Part shown: one piece after another, positions 1 through 10,808 of the stretch
Layout of the letters: the number at the start of each line of letters is the position of its first letter
Numbering within the stretch: the first letter of the stretch is position 1
NCBI RefSeq assembly: GCF_024599795.1
Contig: NZ_CP102246.1
Location: forward strand, 4,030,001-4,094,000
Source: Enterobacter cloacae complex sp. R_G8
GTDB taxonomy: Bacteria > Pseudomonadota > Gammaproteobacteria > Enterobacterales > Enterobacteriaceae
DNA: 64,000 bases
Reading direction: 5' to 3'
Position numbers and translations under genes: made by a program
Notes under the pieces: generated by a model
What the model was told of the DNA's origin: nothing
The model's database searches: none
Seen by the model: the letters and a program-made list of their open reading frames with translations, nothing else

Positions 1-575
1 TGGAACAGAGACAGTACGCCCATGGTGATCACCACGTCGTGGGCCAGTGCGATAACCACACCCGCCGCCAGTCGCCACTCAAAGCGGAAACCGACGTACA
101 CCAGGATGGAGATCAGCGCCACCAGCAGCGCCATCGCACCGGTTTGCGCCAGGTCCGCACCCACGCTCGGGCCGACGAACTCAATACGCTTAACCGTGGC
201 GTTCTGGCTGGTTGTTTCGTTAATTACGCTAACAACCTTGCTGCCCAGCTCCTGGCTGCCGTTGGCATCGTGTACCGGCGGCATACGCACCATGATGTCG
301 CGGCTGCTGCCGAAGTTCTGCAGCAGCGGCTCTTCAAAGCCCGCTTTCTGCAGTGATTGACGCATCTGGTCCATATCGACCGGTTTTTCCAGGGTGATTT
401 CAATCACCGTACCACCGGTGAAATCCAGACCCCAGTTAAAGCCTTTTACGCCCATAACGACGATGGACAGAATCAGCAGTAAACCTGAAATGCCGAAGGC
501 CCAGTAGTCCCAGCGCATAAAGTCCCAGACTTTACGGCCGTGGTTCAATTGTTCAACAGTATATTCCTGTGCCAC
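1..575 (-). CDS. secF: SecF, protein translocase accessory subunit (C-terminus beyond window edge)
   Basis: SecF forms the SecDF-YajC complex of the inner membrane, which uses the proton gradient to help pull exported proteins through SecYEG. About the first 191 residues are present; the gene runs off the left edge. The start is GTG at 575, preceded by a GAGGAG ribosome site at good spacing, and the N-terminus reads [12 protein letters not shown] as in E. coli. The visible part holds TM1, the periplasmic domain and the start of TM2-TM3, including the ALAHD stretch. It begins 10 bases after the end of secD, so it is co-transcribed with yajC and secD. Truncation is due only to the window boundary. 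Confidence 0.96.
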   Translation of the reverse strand, partial: MAQEYTVEQLNHGRKVWDFMRWDYWAFGISGLLLILSIVVMGVKGFNWGLDFTGGTVIEITLEKPVDMDQMRQSLQKAGFEEPLLQNFGSSRDIMVRMPPVHDANGSQELGSKVVSVINETTSQNATVKRIEFVGPSVGADLAQTGAMALLVALISILVYVGFRFEWRLAAGVVIALAHDVVITMGVLSLF

Positions 576-585
576 AACGCACTCC

Positions 586-2433
586 TCAGATAGACAGCTT
601 TTTGACGCGCTTGCCGCCGTACAGCAGGTTCACGATGGCACGGGTGCCGACAATAGCAGTAAACATCGACGTTGCAACACCGATACCGGTGGTAATCGCA
701 AAGCCTTTGATTGCGCCAGTCCCCACTGCATACAGGATAAGAACCTTGATCAGTGTTGTTACGTTCGCATCGAAGATGGAGCTGAACGCGCCTTTATAGC
801 CTTCGTCAATCGCCTGCTGAACAGAGCGACCGTTGCTCAACTCTTCTTTGATACGCTCGTTTATCAGTACGTTGGCGTCGACCGCCACCGCAAGGGTCAG
901 AACGATACCGGCAATCCCCGGCATGGTCAGCGTCGCCCCCGGCAGCAGGGACATGATGCCGATAATCAGCACCAGGTTCGCAATCAACGCACTGGTCGCA
1001 ATCAGACCAAACTTCTTATAGAAGAAGATCATGAAGATGATAGAGACCACCAGACCGGCCAGACACGCTTCCAGACCCTGTTTGATGTTCTGCATACCCA
1101 GAGTTGGACCAATGGTACGTTCTTCAACAATCTGAATTGGCGCAATCAGCGCACCGGCACGCAGCAGCAGAGAGAGCTGACGCGCTTCGTTCGGGTTGTT
1201 GATACCGGTAATACGGAAGCTGTTACCCAGACGAGACTGGATATTGGCGATGTTAATCACCTCTTCCTCTTTCACCAGCACCGCACGGCCGTTAGCGTCT
1301 TTCTTACCGCTGTCTTTGTACTCCACGAACAGGGTCGCCATCGGTTTGCCGATGTTGTCCTTAGTGAAGTTAGACATGATGTTACCACCCGCGCTGTCCA
1401 GCGAGATGTTAACCTGCGGCTGGTTGTACTCGTCCTGGCTGGAGGTGGAGTCGGTGATATGGTCACCGGTCAGGATCACGCGTTTGTACAGCACAACAGG
1501 CTGACCTTCGCGGGTCTCTTTCACTTCCGAGTCACCCGGAATACGGCCAGACGCGGCAGCAGACTGGTCAACGTTGGTATTCACCAGACGGAATTCCAGC
1601 GTTGCAGTGGCACCCAGAATCTCTTTCGCACGTGCGGTGTCCTGAATACCCGGCAGTTCCACAACGATACGGTCAGCACCCTGACGCTGCACCAGCGGCT
1701 CAGCCACGCCCAGTTGGTTTACACGGTTGCGCAGAATGTTGATGTTCTGCTGAACGGCATATTCACGCGCTTCTTTGAGACGGGCATCGGTCATCACCGC
1801 ACGCAGCTGGTTGCTGCCCTGAGCGGTGATCACCAGGTCACGGTGACGTTGGGTCAGGTAATCTACAGCCTGATCGCGCGCCGCACTGTCACGGAACGTG
1901 ATGCTCATACCGTAGTTATCTTCTTTACGAACAGTAGTATACGCGATGCCTTTTTCACGCAAATCGCTGCGCAGGCTATCGATATTCTGTTCCTGCAGTT
2001 TGCCCAGCGCGGTATCCATATCCACTTCCATCAGGAAGTGAACGCCGCCACGGAGGTCAAGACCGAGTTTCATTGGCTCTGCGTTCAGCGCAGCCAGCCA
2101 ACGCGGGGTTGCAGGAGCAAGGTTAAGCGCCACGACGTATTTATCACCCAGCACGCCCATCAGCGCTTCGCGAGCGCGGAGCTGCGTGTCGGTGGTGTCG
2201 AAGCGAGCAAGAATTGCGCCCTCTTCCAGAGCCACAGACTTAGCGGTAATTTTTTCTTCTTGTAACGTTTTCTGGACCTGGATCAGCGTTTGCTCACTGG
2301 CGGCGACACCGCGCGCGCCAGTGATTTGAACAGCCGGATCCTCACCATACAGGTTGGGAAGCGCGTACAGCAGGCCGACGAGAATCACGACGACCAGCAT
2401 GATGTACTTCCACAAAGGATAACGGTTTAACAC
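586..2433 (-). CDS. secD: SecD, protein translocase accessory subunit
   Basis: SecD is the partner of SecF in the RND-like SecDF motor that uses proton motive force at the late stage of Sec export. The 615-residue protein has the expected length. It has an N-terminal membrane segment (about residues 9-27), a large periplasmic region containing the [11 protein letters not shown] motif, and a C-terminal block of five membrane segments with the AVDANVLI motif that holds the conserved TM4 aspartate. The start is GTG at 2433 with AGGGA upstream. It sits 27 bases after yajC and 10 before secF, giving an operon yajC-secD-secF. Nothing unusual was seen. Confidence 0.97.
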   Translation of the reverse strand: MLNRYPLWKYIMLVVVILVGLLYALPNLYGEDPAVQITGARGVAASEQTLIQVQKTLQEEKITAKSVALEEGAILARFDTTDTQLRAREALMGVLGDKYVVALNLAPATPRWLAALNAEPMKLGLDLRGGVHFLMEVDMDTALGKLQEQNIDSLRSDLREKGIAYTTVRKEDNYGMSITFRDSAARDQAVDYLTQRHRDLVITAQGSNQLRAVMTDARLKEAREYAVQQNINILRNRVNQLGVAEPLVQRQGADRIVVELPGIQDTARAKEILGATATLEFRLVNTNVDQSAAASGRIPGDSEVKETREGQPVVLYKRVILTGDHITDSTSSQDEYNQPQVNISLDSAGGNIMSNFTKDNIGKPMATLFVEYKDSGKKDANGRAVLVKEEEVINIANIQSRLGNSFRITGINNPNEARQLSLLLRAGALIAPIQIVEERTIGPTLGMQNIKQGLEACLAGLVVSIIFMIFFYKKFGLIATSALIANLVLIIGIMSLLPGATLTMPGIAGIVLTLAVAVDANVLINERIKEELSNGRSVQQAIDEGYKGAFSSIFDANVTTLIKVLILYAVGTGAIKGFAITTGIGVATSMFTAIVGTRAIVNLLYGGKRVKKLSI

Positions 2434-2460
2434 GGCAGTTCCCTTTGGGAAAAGTTGGGA

Positions 2461-2793
2461 TTACAGCGCCTTCATGGTGCCTTTCGGCAGAACGGCAGCT
2501 ACGAAGTCACGTTTGATAACCACTTCAGTGGTGTCGTTCAGGGCGATAGCAATGTAGCCACTTTCAGCCACTTTGGTTACGCGACCGACCAGACCACCGT
2601 TAGTCAGGACTTCATCACCTTTCGCGATGGAGTCCATCAGCTTTTTGTGCTCTTTGGTACGCTTCTGCTGTGGGCGCAGGATCATGAAGTAGAAGATCAG
2701 ACCGAACACAACCAGCATCAGAATCAGAGACATCGGGCTGCCCTGCGCTGGAGCACCTGTTGCCGCTACCGCATCAGAAATAAAAAAGCTCAT
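2461..2793 (-). CDS. yajC: YajC, Sec translocon accessory protein
   Basis: Small single-pass inner membrane protein associated with SecDF and also found with AcrB in E. coli. The protein is 110 residues with one hydrophobic segment (about residues 19-39), followed by the RPQQKRTKEHKK basic stretch and a small folded cytoplasmic domain typical of the family. The start is ATG. It lies 22 bases downstream of tgt and upstream of secD on the same strand, the conserved tgt-yajC-secD-secF order. It is not essential in E. coli and its exact role is unsettled. Confidence 0.96.
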   Translation of the reverse strand: MSFFISDAVAATGAPAQGSPMSLILMLVVFGLIFYFMILRPQQKRTKEHKKLMDSIAKGDEVLTNGGLVGRVTKVAESGYIAIALNDTTEVVIKRDFVAAVLPKGTMKAL

Positions 2794-2815
2794 TCAAATT
2801 CCCTCATTATTAATA

Positions 2816-3958
<1,143 letters not shown>

Positions 3959-3998
3959 TCAGAAAAACAGTCCAACACATTATTCCGGTGCCGCGGAC

Positions 3999-5069
3999 TT
4001 ATTCCCCGACACGCTCATTCAAAGCCAGCGGATTGTACGTGATAAACATCGCGTCCCCGTAGCTAAAAAAGCGATATTTTTGTTCTACCGCAGACTTGTA
4101 TGCCGCCATGGTGTGCTGATACCCCGCAAAGGCGGAGACCAGCATAATCAGCGTCGATTCAGGCAGATGGAAATTGGTCACCAGTGCATCGATGACTTTG
4201 TACTGATAGCCCGGGTAGATAAAGATCTGCGTATCGCCAAAGAACGGTTCGATCAGATCTTGTTGAGCCGCCTGGGCAGCGCTCTCCAGTGAACGTACGG
4301 AGGTGGTGCCCACCGCAACCACGCGGTTGCCGCGCGCTTTTGCCGCCAGAACCGCATCAACAACCTCCTGCGGCACTTCAGCATACTCAGAATGCATGAT
4401 GTGATCTTCGATGCTGTCTACCCGCACCGGCTGGAAGGTGCCCGCGCCGACGTGCAGGGTCACAAATGCCATCTCCACGCCTTTTGCGCGCAATTTTTCC
4501 AGCAGCGGTTCGTCAAAGTGCAGTCCCGCCGTTGGCGCCGCGACCGCGCCAGGCTTCTGACTGTAGACGGTCTGGTACAGCTCGCGGTCGGCCTCTTCGT
4601 CCGGACGCTCAATGTATGGCGGCAGCGGCATATGGCCGATAGCGTTGAGAATGTCGAGCACCGTGCGCTCATCATTAAATTCCACTTCAAACAGCGCATC
4701 GTGGCGCGCCGTCATGGTCGCTTTGATGCTCTCGTCGTCACCCAGCAGCAGCTCAGCGCCCGGCTTCGGCGCCTTAGAAGCGCGAATATGTGCCAGAATA
4801 CGTTTATCATCGAGCATACGTTCGACCAGCACTTCAATCTTGCCGCCGCTGGCTTTACGGCCAAACAAGCGCGCCGGGATCACGCGGGTATTGTTAAAGA
4901 CCAGCAGATCGCCAGGGTTGAGCTTGTCGAGCAGATCGGTGAAAGTACCGTGCGTCAGCTCGCCCGTTGGCCCGTCCAGTGACAGTAAGCGACAGCTACT
5001 GCGCTCAGGCATGGGATAGTGAGCAATCAAGGATTCAGGTAGTTCAAAGGAGAAATCGGCGACGCGCAT
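3999..5069 (-). CDS. queA: S-adenosylmethionine:tRNA ribosyltransferase-isomerase
   Basis: Transfers and rearranges the ribosyl part of SAM onto preQ1 in tRNA to give epoxyqueuosine. The start is placed at the ATG at 5069 giving [12 protein letters not shown] and 356 residues, the E. coli length; an in-frame ATG 33 bases upstream would add a non-conserved tail. Conserved blocks include the N-terminal LIAHYP region, the [10 protein letters not shown] segment and the AAPTAGLHF motif. It is divergent from acpH, with about 90 bases between starts, and is the first gene of the queA-tgt-yajC-secDF series. Confidence 0.97.
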   Translation of the reverse strand: MRVADFSFELPESLIAHYPMPERSSCRLLSLDGPTGELTHGTFTDLLDKLNPGDLLVFNNTRVIPARLFGRKASGGKIEVLVERMLDDKRILAHIRASKAPKPGAELLLGDDESIKATMTARHDALFEVEFNDERTVLDILNAIGHMPLPPYIERPDEEADRELYQTVYSQKPGAVAAPTAGLHFDEPLLEKLRAKGVEMAFVTLHVGAGTFQPVRVDSIEDHIMHSEYAEVPQEVVDAVLAAKARGNRVVAVGTTSVRSLESAAQAAQQDLIEPFFGDTQIFIYPGYQYKVIDALVTNFHLPESTLIMLVSAFAGYQHTMAAYKSAVEQKYRFFSYGDAMFITYNPLALNERVGE

Positions 5070-5161
5070 GACGTATACTCGTGACTTAAAAACAGGCGGC
5101 ATAGTCTAGTGCTCACACCCTTTTGCTGCAACAACTAGCCGCCCCCGGACAAATAAAACGC

Positions 5162-5743
5162 ATGAATTTTCTCGCTCACCTGCATCTCGCTCACCTCGCT
5201 GACAGCTCCCTTTCCGGCAATTTGCTGGCCGATTTCGTCCGCGGCAACCCCGCCGAGACCTGGTCCGCTGACGTTGTCGACGGGATCTTTATGCATCGTC
5301 GTATTGATGTCATGACGGATAACCTGCCGGAAGTGACCGAGGCCAAAGCGTGGTTTCGCCCCGAAACGCGCCGCGTCGCGCCGATCTCGCTTGATGTGAT
5401 GTGGGACCATTTCCTGTCGCGCCACTGGGCACAACTCTCTCCGGAGATGCCCCTGCCCGAATTTGTGCGCTATGCCCATCAGCAGGTGTCGATCATTCTG
5501 CCCGACTCGCCGCCGCGCTTTGTCAATCTGAATAACTACCTGTGGTCAGAGCGCTGGCTTGAGCGGTATCGCGAGATGGACTTCATCCAGAATGTGTTGA
5601 ATGGGATGGCGAGTCGTCGCCCGCGGCTGGATGCCCTGCGCGACTCCTGGTACGACCTGGATGAACATTACGCTGCGCTGGAAACGCGATTCTGGCAGTT
5701 TTACCCGCGCATGATGGCGCAGGCGAAAAACAAACAGCTCTGA
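5162..5743 (+). CDS. acpH: Acyl carrier protein phosphodiesterase
   Basis: AcpH removes the 4'-phosphopantetheine group from holo-ACP. The protein is 193 residues from [12 protein letters not shown], the same length as E. coli AcpH. An upstream in-frame start at 5123 exists but would add 13 residues not found in the family. It contains the HRRIDVMTD and [10 protein letters not shown] blocks with histidines and aspartates that place it near HD-type metal hydrolases. It is divergent from queA as in E. coli. The next gene on the strand has its own promoter, so acpH is probably transcribed alone. Confidence 0.94.
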   Translation: MNFLAHLHLAHLADSSLSGNLLADFVRGNPAETWSADVVDGIFMHRRIDVMTDNLPEVTEAKAWFRPETRRVAPISLDVMWDHFLSRHWAQLSPEMPLPEFVRYAHQQVSIILPDSPPRFVNLNNYLWSERWLERYREMDFIQNVLNGMASRRPRLDALRDSWYDLDEHYAALETRFWQFYPRMMAQAKNKQL

Positions 5744-5794
5744 CAGAATTCGCATTGATAGGTAAAAGCTGGCGGAACGATTGTCACCACCTCT

Positions 5795-5823
5795 TTGTCT
5801 TATCCATGAACACTCTCTATACT
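5795..5823 (+). promoter_or_regulatory. Sigma-70 type promoter of the peroxiredoxin gene
   Basis: A -35 hexamer TTGTCT (5795-5800) and a -10 hexamer TATACT (5818-5823) are separated by exactly 17 bases, about 47 bases before the peroxiredoxin start codon. An AGGAGA ribosome site follows just before the ATG. No clear OxyR motif was recognised by eye. Confidence 0.6.
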
Positions 5824-5870
5824 GGCTCGCGTTGCGTTCCAAATAACCTTAGTATCTACAGGAGAATCAT

Positions 5871-6473
5871 ATGGTTCTGGTAACTCGTCCGGCTCCGGAT
5901 TTTACAGCTGCAGCAGTTCTGGGCAACGGCGAAATCGTTGAAAACTTCAACTTCAAACAGCACACCAACGGTAAAGCGACCGTTCTGTTCTTCTGGCCAA
6001 TGGACTTCACTTTCGTTTGCCCGTCTGAGCTGATCGCGTTCGACAAACGTTATGAAGAATTCCAGAAGCGTGGCGTAGAAGTGGTTGGCGTCTCCTTCGA
6101 CTCTGAATTTGTACACAACGCATGGCGTAACACCCCTGTCGACAAAGGCGGCATCGGTGCGGTGAAATACGCAATGGTTGCGGACATCAAACGCGAAATC
6201 CAGCAGGCTTACGGTATCGAACATCCGGACGCTGGCGTTGCACTGCGTGGTTCCTTCCTGATCGACGCGAACGGTATCGTGCGTCACCAGGTTGTGAACG
6301 ATCTGCCACTGGGTCGTAACATCGACGAAATGCTGCGCATGGTTGACGCGCTGCAGTTCCACGAAGAGCACGGTGAAGTGTGCCCGGCTCAGTGGGAAAA
6401 AGGCAAAGAAGGTATGGCTGCGTCCCCAGACGGCGTTGCGAAATACCTGTCCGAGAACGTATCCAGCCTGTAA
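5871..6473 (+). CDS. Typical 2-Cys peroxiredoxin (AhpC/TSA family, peroxiredoxin C)
   Basis: Reduces hydrogen peroxide and organic peroxides in the cytoplasm through a peroxidatic cysteine. The 200-residue protein carries the DFTFVCPSEL motif with the peroxidatic cysteine and GEVCPAQW with the resolving cysteine, so both catalytic cysteines of a typical 2-Cys enzyme are present. It is closer to the TsaA/Prx type than to E. coli AhpC, and no AhpF-like reductase lies beside it; the electron donor is probably thioredoxin or an unlinked AhpF. It has its own promoter and a strong terminator, so it is monocistronic. E. coli K-12 has no such gene between acpH and malZ. Codon choice is strongly biased to major codons, suggesting high expression. 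Confidence 0.93.
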   Translation: MVLVTRPAPDFTAAAVLGNGEIVENFNFKQHTNGKATVLFFWPMDFTFVCPSELIAFDKRYEEFQKRGVEVVGVSFDSEFVHNAWRNTPVDKGGIGAVKYAMVADIKREIQQAYGIEHPDAGVALRGSFLIDANGIVRHQVVNDLPLGRNIDEMLRMVDALQFHEEHGEVCPAQWEKGKEGMAASPDGVAKYLSENVSSL

Positions 6474-6488
6474 TCGGCACGGTTTACG

Positions 6489-6520
6489 AAAAAGGCCCGC
6501 TTATGCGGGCCTTTTTGTTT
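6489..6520 (+). terminator. Rho-independent terminator of the peroxiredoxin gene
   Basis: A 12-bp perfect stem (AAAAAGGCCCGC / GCGGGCCTTTTT) with a four-base loop is followed by further T residues, 15 bases after the stop codon. Confidence 0.9.
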
Positions 6521-6587
6521 TAAAACGCCAGGATCTTACCTTTGGATAAGATCGGTATTACCGCTTTCATCTGACCCTTTCGCCACA

Positions 6588-7133
6588 TCAGACTTTTTTC
6601 AGCCATCCGGCAAACAGACGGGTCACGATGGGCATCCACAGCCAGACGACCAGCGCGACCACACAGGCATCGTTAATCAAATGCAGCAGCAATGAGCCTT
6701 TAAGGCCAGGCAGCAGCGCACCGGTCACCTGCGGCACCAGATTGGTGCTGGGGAAGATCACCAGCAGGGTAATAAGAAACTGTTTCCACTGTTTTGGCTT
6801 ACGCACATGCGGTTCCGGCGGGGTAAACCAGAAAGCGGCCTCAGTGCGCACTTCGGTTTTATCGCCTTCTGCCAGCAAAGGTTCAATCTCTTTCACCAGC
6901 ACATTGCGGGTATCAGACTGGGTCCAGGCATAGAGATGTTCAAGGGTGTCGAAGCGGATAATGACCGTCCACAGGTTTTGCCCTTCGGACGGGCGGATCA
7001 CGTTCGCGCCCAGATGGCCGGGAAATTCCGCCGCGATGGGCATGATCTTGCCAAGCCATTGTTCATAGCGCTCAGCCTGTCCCGGTAGCAAGGTATGGGT
7101 GATCACCAGCGTCACATGTGTTTTTTGCGCCAT
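6588..7133 (-). CDS. Antibiotic biosynthesis monooxygenase (ABM) domain protein with C-terminal membrane segments
   Basis: The N-terminal ~95 residues (from MAQKTHVTLVITH) look like a dimeric alpha/beta-barrel ABM domain, a fold used by small cofactor-free monooxygenases and heme-degrading enzymes. After a linker with PPEPHVRKPKQW come two hydrophobic segments (about residues 118-138 and 150-173), so the domain would be anchored to the inner membrane. The start at 7133 is preferred because an upstream in-frame start (7196) adds 21 residues unlike the family, though the ribosome site is weak for both. Substrate is unknown. It is convergent with the peroxiredoxin gene. Confidence 0.75.
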   Translation of the reverse strand: MAQKTHVTLVITHTLLPGQAERYEQWLGKIMPIAAEFPGHLGANVIRPSEGQNLWTVIIRFDTLEHLYAWTQSDTRNVLVKEIEPLLAEGDKTEVRTEAAFWFTPPEPHVRKPKQWKQFLITLLVIFPSTNLVPQVTGALLPGLKGSLLLHLINDACVVALVVWLWMPIVTRLFAGWLKKV

Positions 7134-7345
7134 AAAAGTTGCCTGATCGGTAATGGACGAGAGATCCCGCCAGTGATTCTGGCCAGAGATATCCACTAAT
7201 ATATTTAAAGCCGACGTTTTGGAGTGCTACAGAAGAAAGGGCCCTGACGAATAAAGCAATTTGAGTATAGCGAGATTTAATCTGGGGAATAGCAAAGATA
7301 TTTGTCCCCTCTGTTGAAATAATCAGAACAACTGAGGGATAAAGT

Positions 7346-7373
7346 CTGCAACCGGCATAAGAACCGGTTGCAG
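7346..7373 (-). terminator. Hairpin downstream of malZ
   Basis: A 10-bp perfect stem CTGCAACCGG / CCGGTTGCAG with an eight-base loop lies just after the malZ stop codon. On the malZ strand it is followed by ACTTTATC, a weak T-tract, so termination may be partial. Confidence 0.6.
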
Positions 7374-7380
7374 TGAGGGA

Positions 7381-9198
7381 TTAATGACCGAACCAGATGG
7401 ATGCAGAAATAGCGGGTAGCGAGAGTATCCCTTCCTGGATAGCCCCTTTCCCCTCTTTCACGTGCCACGCCTTTACGTGCAGCAGCGGCGAGTCATCCAG
7501 CACCACTTCACAGGCCTTCCCCCGGTTGATGGCGATCAGCACGCGCTGCTGATTATAGACGCGGACAAACACCACCACGTTGTCGTGGGCATAAACCACC
7601 TGACAACCGCCATAGCGCAGCGCCTGGCTCTGTTTACGCAGCTTCGCCAGACGCTGGTACAGGCTGAACAGCGCCTTGTCCTGCTTCGCCGGATCCCATG
7701 GGAAGGTTTTGCGACAGAACGGATCGTTGTTCCCGTCCAGCCCCACCTCATCGCCATAGTAGATGCACGGCACGCCCGGCCAGGTAAAGAGCCAGGTCAC
7801 CGCCAGCGGCAGACGCGCGACATCCTTACCGAGCAAGGATTTAAAACGCGCAGTATCGTGGCTGTCCAGTTGGTTAAACATCCGTAACTGCTGCTGATGC
7901 GACAGGCTGGCGCGGTAGTTATCCATCCACGCCATGCAGGTTTCCGCATCAATATGCTGCGGATCGTAGGAAATATCGGTGTTAGCAAGGAATCCCCAAA
8001 GCGGGAAGGTAAAGCCGCGATAGTTCATCGCCGCATCTTCCGCGTCCGTCTGCAACCACTGGCGCGCGTCACCAAAATGTTCGCCAAACACGAACGCCTC
8101 CGGCTGCGCGGCTTTTGCTGCACGGGTGATCCCGGCGACGTGCTGAAGGTTATTACGCGCCCCGCCCGCTTCACCGAGCATATGCACCACGTCAAGACGC
8201 CAGCCATCCATATTCCATGGCTCACTCAACCAGTGGCGCACGATGCTGTTTTCACCGCCATAAATCTCGTTTACCAGCGTTGGCGACTGGAAATCCAGCT
8301 TCGGCAGGCTCGGATAGCCCAGCCAGTCCAGCGCGCGGCCCTCCTCGTTGAAGCTGTACCAGTCGCGCTGGGGTGAATCCGGGTTATGGCACGCCCCGCC
8401 CATCGACTGATTATGTCGATCAAACCACGCGTGCGAGTCACCGCTGTGGTTAAACACGCCATCCAGAATCAGACGCATGCCCTCTTTTTGCGTGTTTTTA
8501 CGCAGGCGCAACAGCGCCTCATCGCCGCCAAACTGAACGTCAACGTGGCGATAGTCTGCGGTATCGTACTTATGCACGCTTGGCGCTTTAAACACCGGAT
8601 TAAGGTACAGCGCCGTCACGCCCAGTTTCTTCAGATACGGCAGCTTTTCGCTGATGCCGTCCAGATCTCCGCCGTAGAACGTGGAACCCCCCGCCTGCGC
8701 GGTCAGCGGTTCATCCCATTCTTTCAGAATAATGTCGTGTCCTGCGGCGTGGTGGTAATAGACCTTATCCTGCTCTGCGGTGCGCGTTTCGCTACGCGCA
8801 AAGCGGTCCGGGAAAATCTGGTAAAAGACCTGATCGTTAACCCACTGCGGGCCAGCGTCCGGGCAATCGACGGCAAACTGCTCCAGCCGCGCCGGAGGAA
8901 AACGGCTAAATCCGTGCGGGGTAAACCACAGCTGGCGGTTATTCCACAGCAGTTTGAAGCTGTAGCGGCGGCGAGGCTGTCCGCTACTCAGGTCGATATT
9001 CGCTCGCCACGCCGTGATCCCCGGCTGCAGCTGGCTGCGCTGCTTGTGCATTTTCAGCGCCGTCTCTTCGTTATCTATTTCGGCGCGGAGCGTCACGCGT
9101 TCAGGCTGGTTTTCCCCCGCCAGCCAGAGCGTAATCACAAGGTTGTCTTTGTTTTGCTTAACAAATGGGGCAACCGGAAGGTGCCAGGCGTTTAACAT
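7381..9198 (-). CDS. malZ: Maltodextrin glucosidase
   Basis: MalZ is a cytoplasmic GH13 enzyme that releases glucose from the reducing end of short maltodextrins. The protein is 605 residues from [12 protein letters not shown], matching the E. coli N-terminus; a second methionine codon directly upstream could also start it. An N-terminal beta domain (about 1-120) precedes the (beta/alpha)8 barrel with [31 protein letters not shown] (nucleophile Asp), VFGEHFGD (acid/base Glu) and [10 protein letters not shown]. Tandem MalT boxes lie upstream, so it belongs to the maltose regulon although no other mal gene is nearby. Confidence 0.96.
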   Translation of the reverse strand: MLNAWHLPVAPFVKQNKDNLVITLWLAGENQPERVTLRAEIDNEETALKMHKQRSQLQPGITAWRANIDLSSGQPRRRYSFKLLWNNRQLWFTPHGFSRFPPARLEQFAVDCPDAGPQWVNDQVFYQIFPDRFARSETRTAEQDKVYYHHAAGHDIILKEWDEPLTAQAGGSTFYGGDLDGISEKLPYLKKLGVTALYLNPVFKAPSVHKYDTADYRHVDVQFGGDEALLRLRKNTQKEGMRLILDGVFNHSGDSHAWFDRHNQSMGGACHNPDSPQRDWYSFNEEGRALDWLGYPSLPKLDFQSPTLVNEIYGGENSIVRHWLSEPWNMDGWRLDVVHMLGEAGGARNNLQHVAGITRAAKAAQPEAFVFGEHFGDARQWLQTDAEDAAMNYRGFTFPLWGFLANTDISYDPQHIDAETCMAWMDNYRASLSHQQQLRMFNQLDSHDTARFKSLLGKDVARLPLAVTWLFTWPGVPCIYYGDEVGLDGNNDPFCRKTFPWDPAKQDKALFSLYQRLAKLRKQSQALRYGGCQVVYAHDNVVVFVRVYNQQRVLIAINRGKACEVVLDDSPLLHVKAWHVKEGKGAIQEGILSLPAISASIWFGH

Positions 9199-9276
9199 CA
9201 CGAATCCCCTTTGATGAAATTGACGTCACCTTGCCACAGGGTAGTTAAGGTTAGCTCACCATGACGTGATTTATTG

Positions 9277-9299
9277 GGGGAGGAGGACGGGGGAGGAGG
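9277..9299 (+). promoter_or_regulatory. Tandem MalT boxes upstream of malZ
   Basis: Two direct copies of GGGGAGGAGG (9277-9286 and 9290-9299), 13 bases apart centre to centre, fit the MalT box consensus GGGGA(T/G)GAGG at every position. They lie about 80-100 bases upstream of the malZ start codon, where MalT would be expected to activate it. Assignment follows the known MalT consensus; binding is inferred. Confidence 0.8.
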
Positions 9300-9314
9300 C
9301 ATCAGTACAACCTG

Positions 9315-9347
9315 ATGCCCTCACCCTCTCCCGTTGGGAGAGGGCAT
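9315..9347. repeat. Intergenic palindrome of the CCCTCTCCC/GGGAGAGGG family
   Basis: A 9-bp perfect stem CCCTCTCCC (9324-9332) / GGGAGAGGG (9336-9344) with a GTT loop directly follows the proY stop codon. An alternative stem ATGCCCTC/GAGGGCAT can form from overlapping bases. Similar copies occur near 19.1, 21.1, 47.1 and 47.5 kb. Confidence 0.8.
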
Positions 9348-9353
9348 AAAATA

Positions 9354-10727
9354 TTACTGCGCTTGCGCCAGCTGACGGTCGCGGCGGCATTTAAACACCC
9401 AACCCACCAGCAGCAGCACGATCCACGCACAGCCCACGTAGAGAGAAATACGGGTATCGGGATGGTAGCCAATCAGGCCAATGATAAACACCAGGAAGAT
9501 CAGCCCGACGACGGTCGTTGCAACACCGCCTGGAACTTTAAACTTCAGCGCTTTTGCCTCCTCCGGCGACAGACGACGGCGGAACGCAATCTGCGACAGC
9601 AGGATCATGATCCACACCCACACGGTGGCGAAGGTCGCCAGGGACGCAATCACCAGGAAGACGTTTTCCGGCATGATGTAGTTCAGGTAGACCGACAGCA
9701 GCAGTGCGACGGTCATGACCATAACCGTCACCCACGGCGTGCCGCGGCGGGAGGTTTTGGCAAAGACCTTTGGCGCACTGCCCTGCTCGGCCATGCCGTG
9801 CAACATGCGGCCCACGCCAAAGACGTCACTGTTGATCGCCGAAAGCGACGCAGTCAGGACCACGAAGTTCAGGATGCTGGCCGCAAAGGCGATGCCCATA
9901 TGCTGGAAAGTCAGCACAAACGGACTGCCGTTCGTCCCCACCTGGTTCCAGGGATAGATAGACATAATGACGAACAGAGTACCCACATAGAACACCAGAA
10001 TACGCATCGGCACCGAGTTGATGGCGCGCGGAATGGACTTCTCCGGGTCTTTGGCTTCCCCGGCGGTAATCCCGATAATCTCAATCCCGCCGTAGGCGAA
10101 CATCACCATCTGGAGCGACATCACCATGCCGAGCCAGCCGTTGCTGAAGAAGCCACCGTTGCTCCAGAGGTTATGAATACCGGTTGGCTGGCCGCCGTTA
10201 CCGATCCCCCAGATGATGATGCCGAAACCGGCAATAATCATGATGATGATGGTGGCAACCTTGAAGAAGGAGAACCAGAACTCCAGTTCACCGAAGACCT
10301 TCACGCTCATCAGGTTGACGGCGCAGATAATCAGCACCACGCTCAACACCCAAATCCAGTGCGGAACCGCCGGGAACCAGACGCCCATGTAGATGCCAAA
10401 GGCGGTGACGTCGGCAATGGCCACAATCAGAATTTCGAAGCAGTAGGTCCAGCCGGTGATAAACCCGGCCAGCGGGCCTAAATTCTCCTGCGCATAGCGC
10501 GAGAATGAACTGGCTGACGGGTTATGAACCGACATCTCTCCCAGCGCACGCATGATGATATACGCCGCCACGCCACCGATGATGTAGGCCAGCAGAACGC
10601 TTGGACCGGCCATTTTGATGGCATCTGCCGAGCCATAAAAAAGACCGGTACCGATAGCGGAGCCGAGCGCCATAAAGCGAATGTGGCGCGTGCTCAGCCC
10701 ACGTTTGAGTTTGTTAGTGCTTTCCAT
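9354..10727 (-). CDS. proY: Proline-specific permease ProY (APC family)
   Basis: Inner-membrane amino-acid/proton symporter of the amino acid-polyamine-organocation superfamily, described in enterobacteria as a cryptic proline permease. It is 457 residues with about 12 membrane segments, and the N-terminal [14 protein letters not shown] stretch is the family substrate-binding signature. The C-terminus ends in a short charged tail. The start ATG gives [11 protein letters not shown] as in E. coli. It lies downstream of brnQ on the same strand but a strong terminator separates them, so its expression may depend on read-through or a weak own promoter. Confidence 0.93.
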   Translation of the reverse strand: MESTNKLKRGLSTRHIRFMALGSAIGTGLFYGSADAIKMAGPSVLLAYIIGGVAAYIIMRALGEMSVHNPSASSFSRYAQENLGPLAGFITGWTYCFEILIVAIADVTAFGIYMGVWFPAVPHWIWVLSVVLIICAVNLMSVKVFGELEFWFSFFKVATIIIMIIAGFGIIIWGIGNGGQPTGIHNLWSNGGFFSNGWLGMVMSLQMVMFAYGGIEIIGITAGEAKDPEKSIPRAINSVPMRILVFYVGTLFVIMSIYPWNQVGTNGSPFVLTFQHMGIAFAASILNFVVLTASLSAINSDVFGVGRMLHGMAEQGSAPKVFAKTSRRGTPWVTVMVMTVALLLSVYLNYIMPENVFLVIASLATFATVWVWIMILLSQIAFRRRLSPEEAKALKFKVPGGVATTVVGLIFLVFIIGLIGYHPDTRISLYVGCAWIVLLLVGWVFKCRRDRQLAQAQ

Positions 10728-10750
10728 TTAAATCTTGCCATTCAACACGA

Positions 10751-10788
10751 AAAAAACAAAAAACCACGGGGCCTTAAGCCCCGTGGTT
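10751..10788 (-). terminator. Strong terminator between brnQ and proY
   Basis: An 11-bp perfect stem AACCACGGGGC / GCCCCGTGGTT with a five-base loop, followed on the brnQ strand by TTTTTTGTTTTTT. It lies between the brnQ stop (10809) and the proY start (10727), so most brnQ transcripts should end before proY. Confidence 0.9.
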
Positions 10789-10808
10789 AAACAGTTTGTT
10801 GCCGTTGA

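Noticed and set aside
1459..2265. 268-codon frame on the plus strand within secD
   Set aside because: Antisense shadow of secD with no ribosome site and atypical composition.
9315..10481. 388-codon plus-strand frame opposite proY
   Set aside because: Antisense shadow of a membrane protein gene; His/Asp/Asn-rich translation typical of reverse complement of hydrophobic codons.
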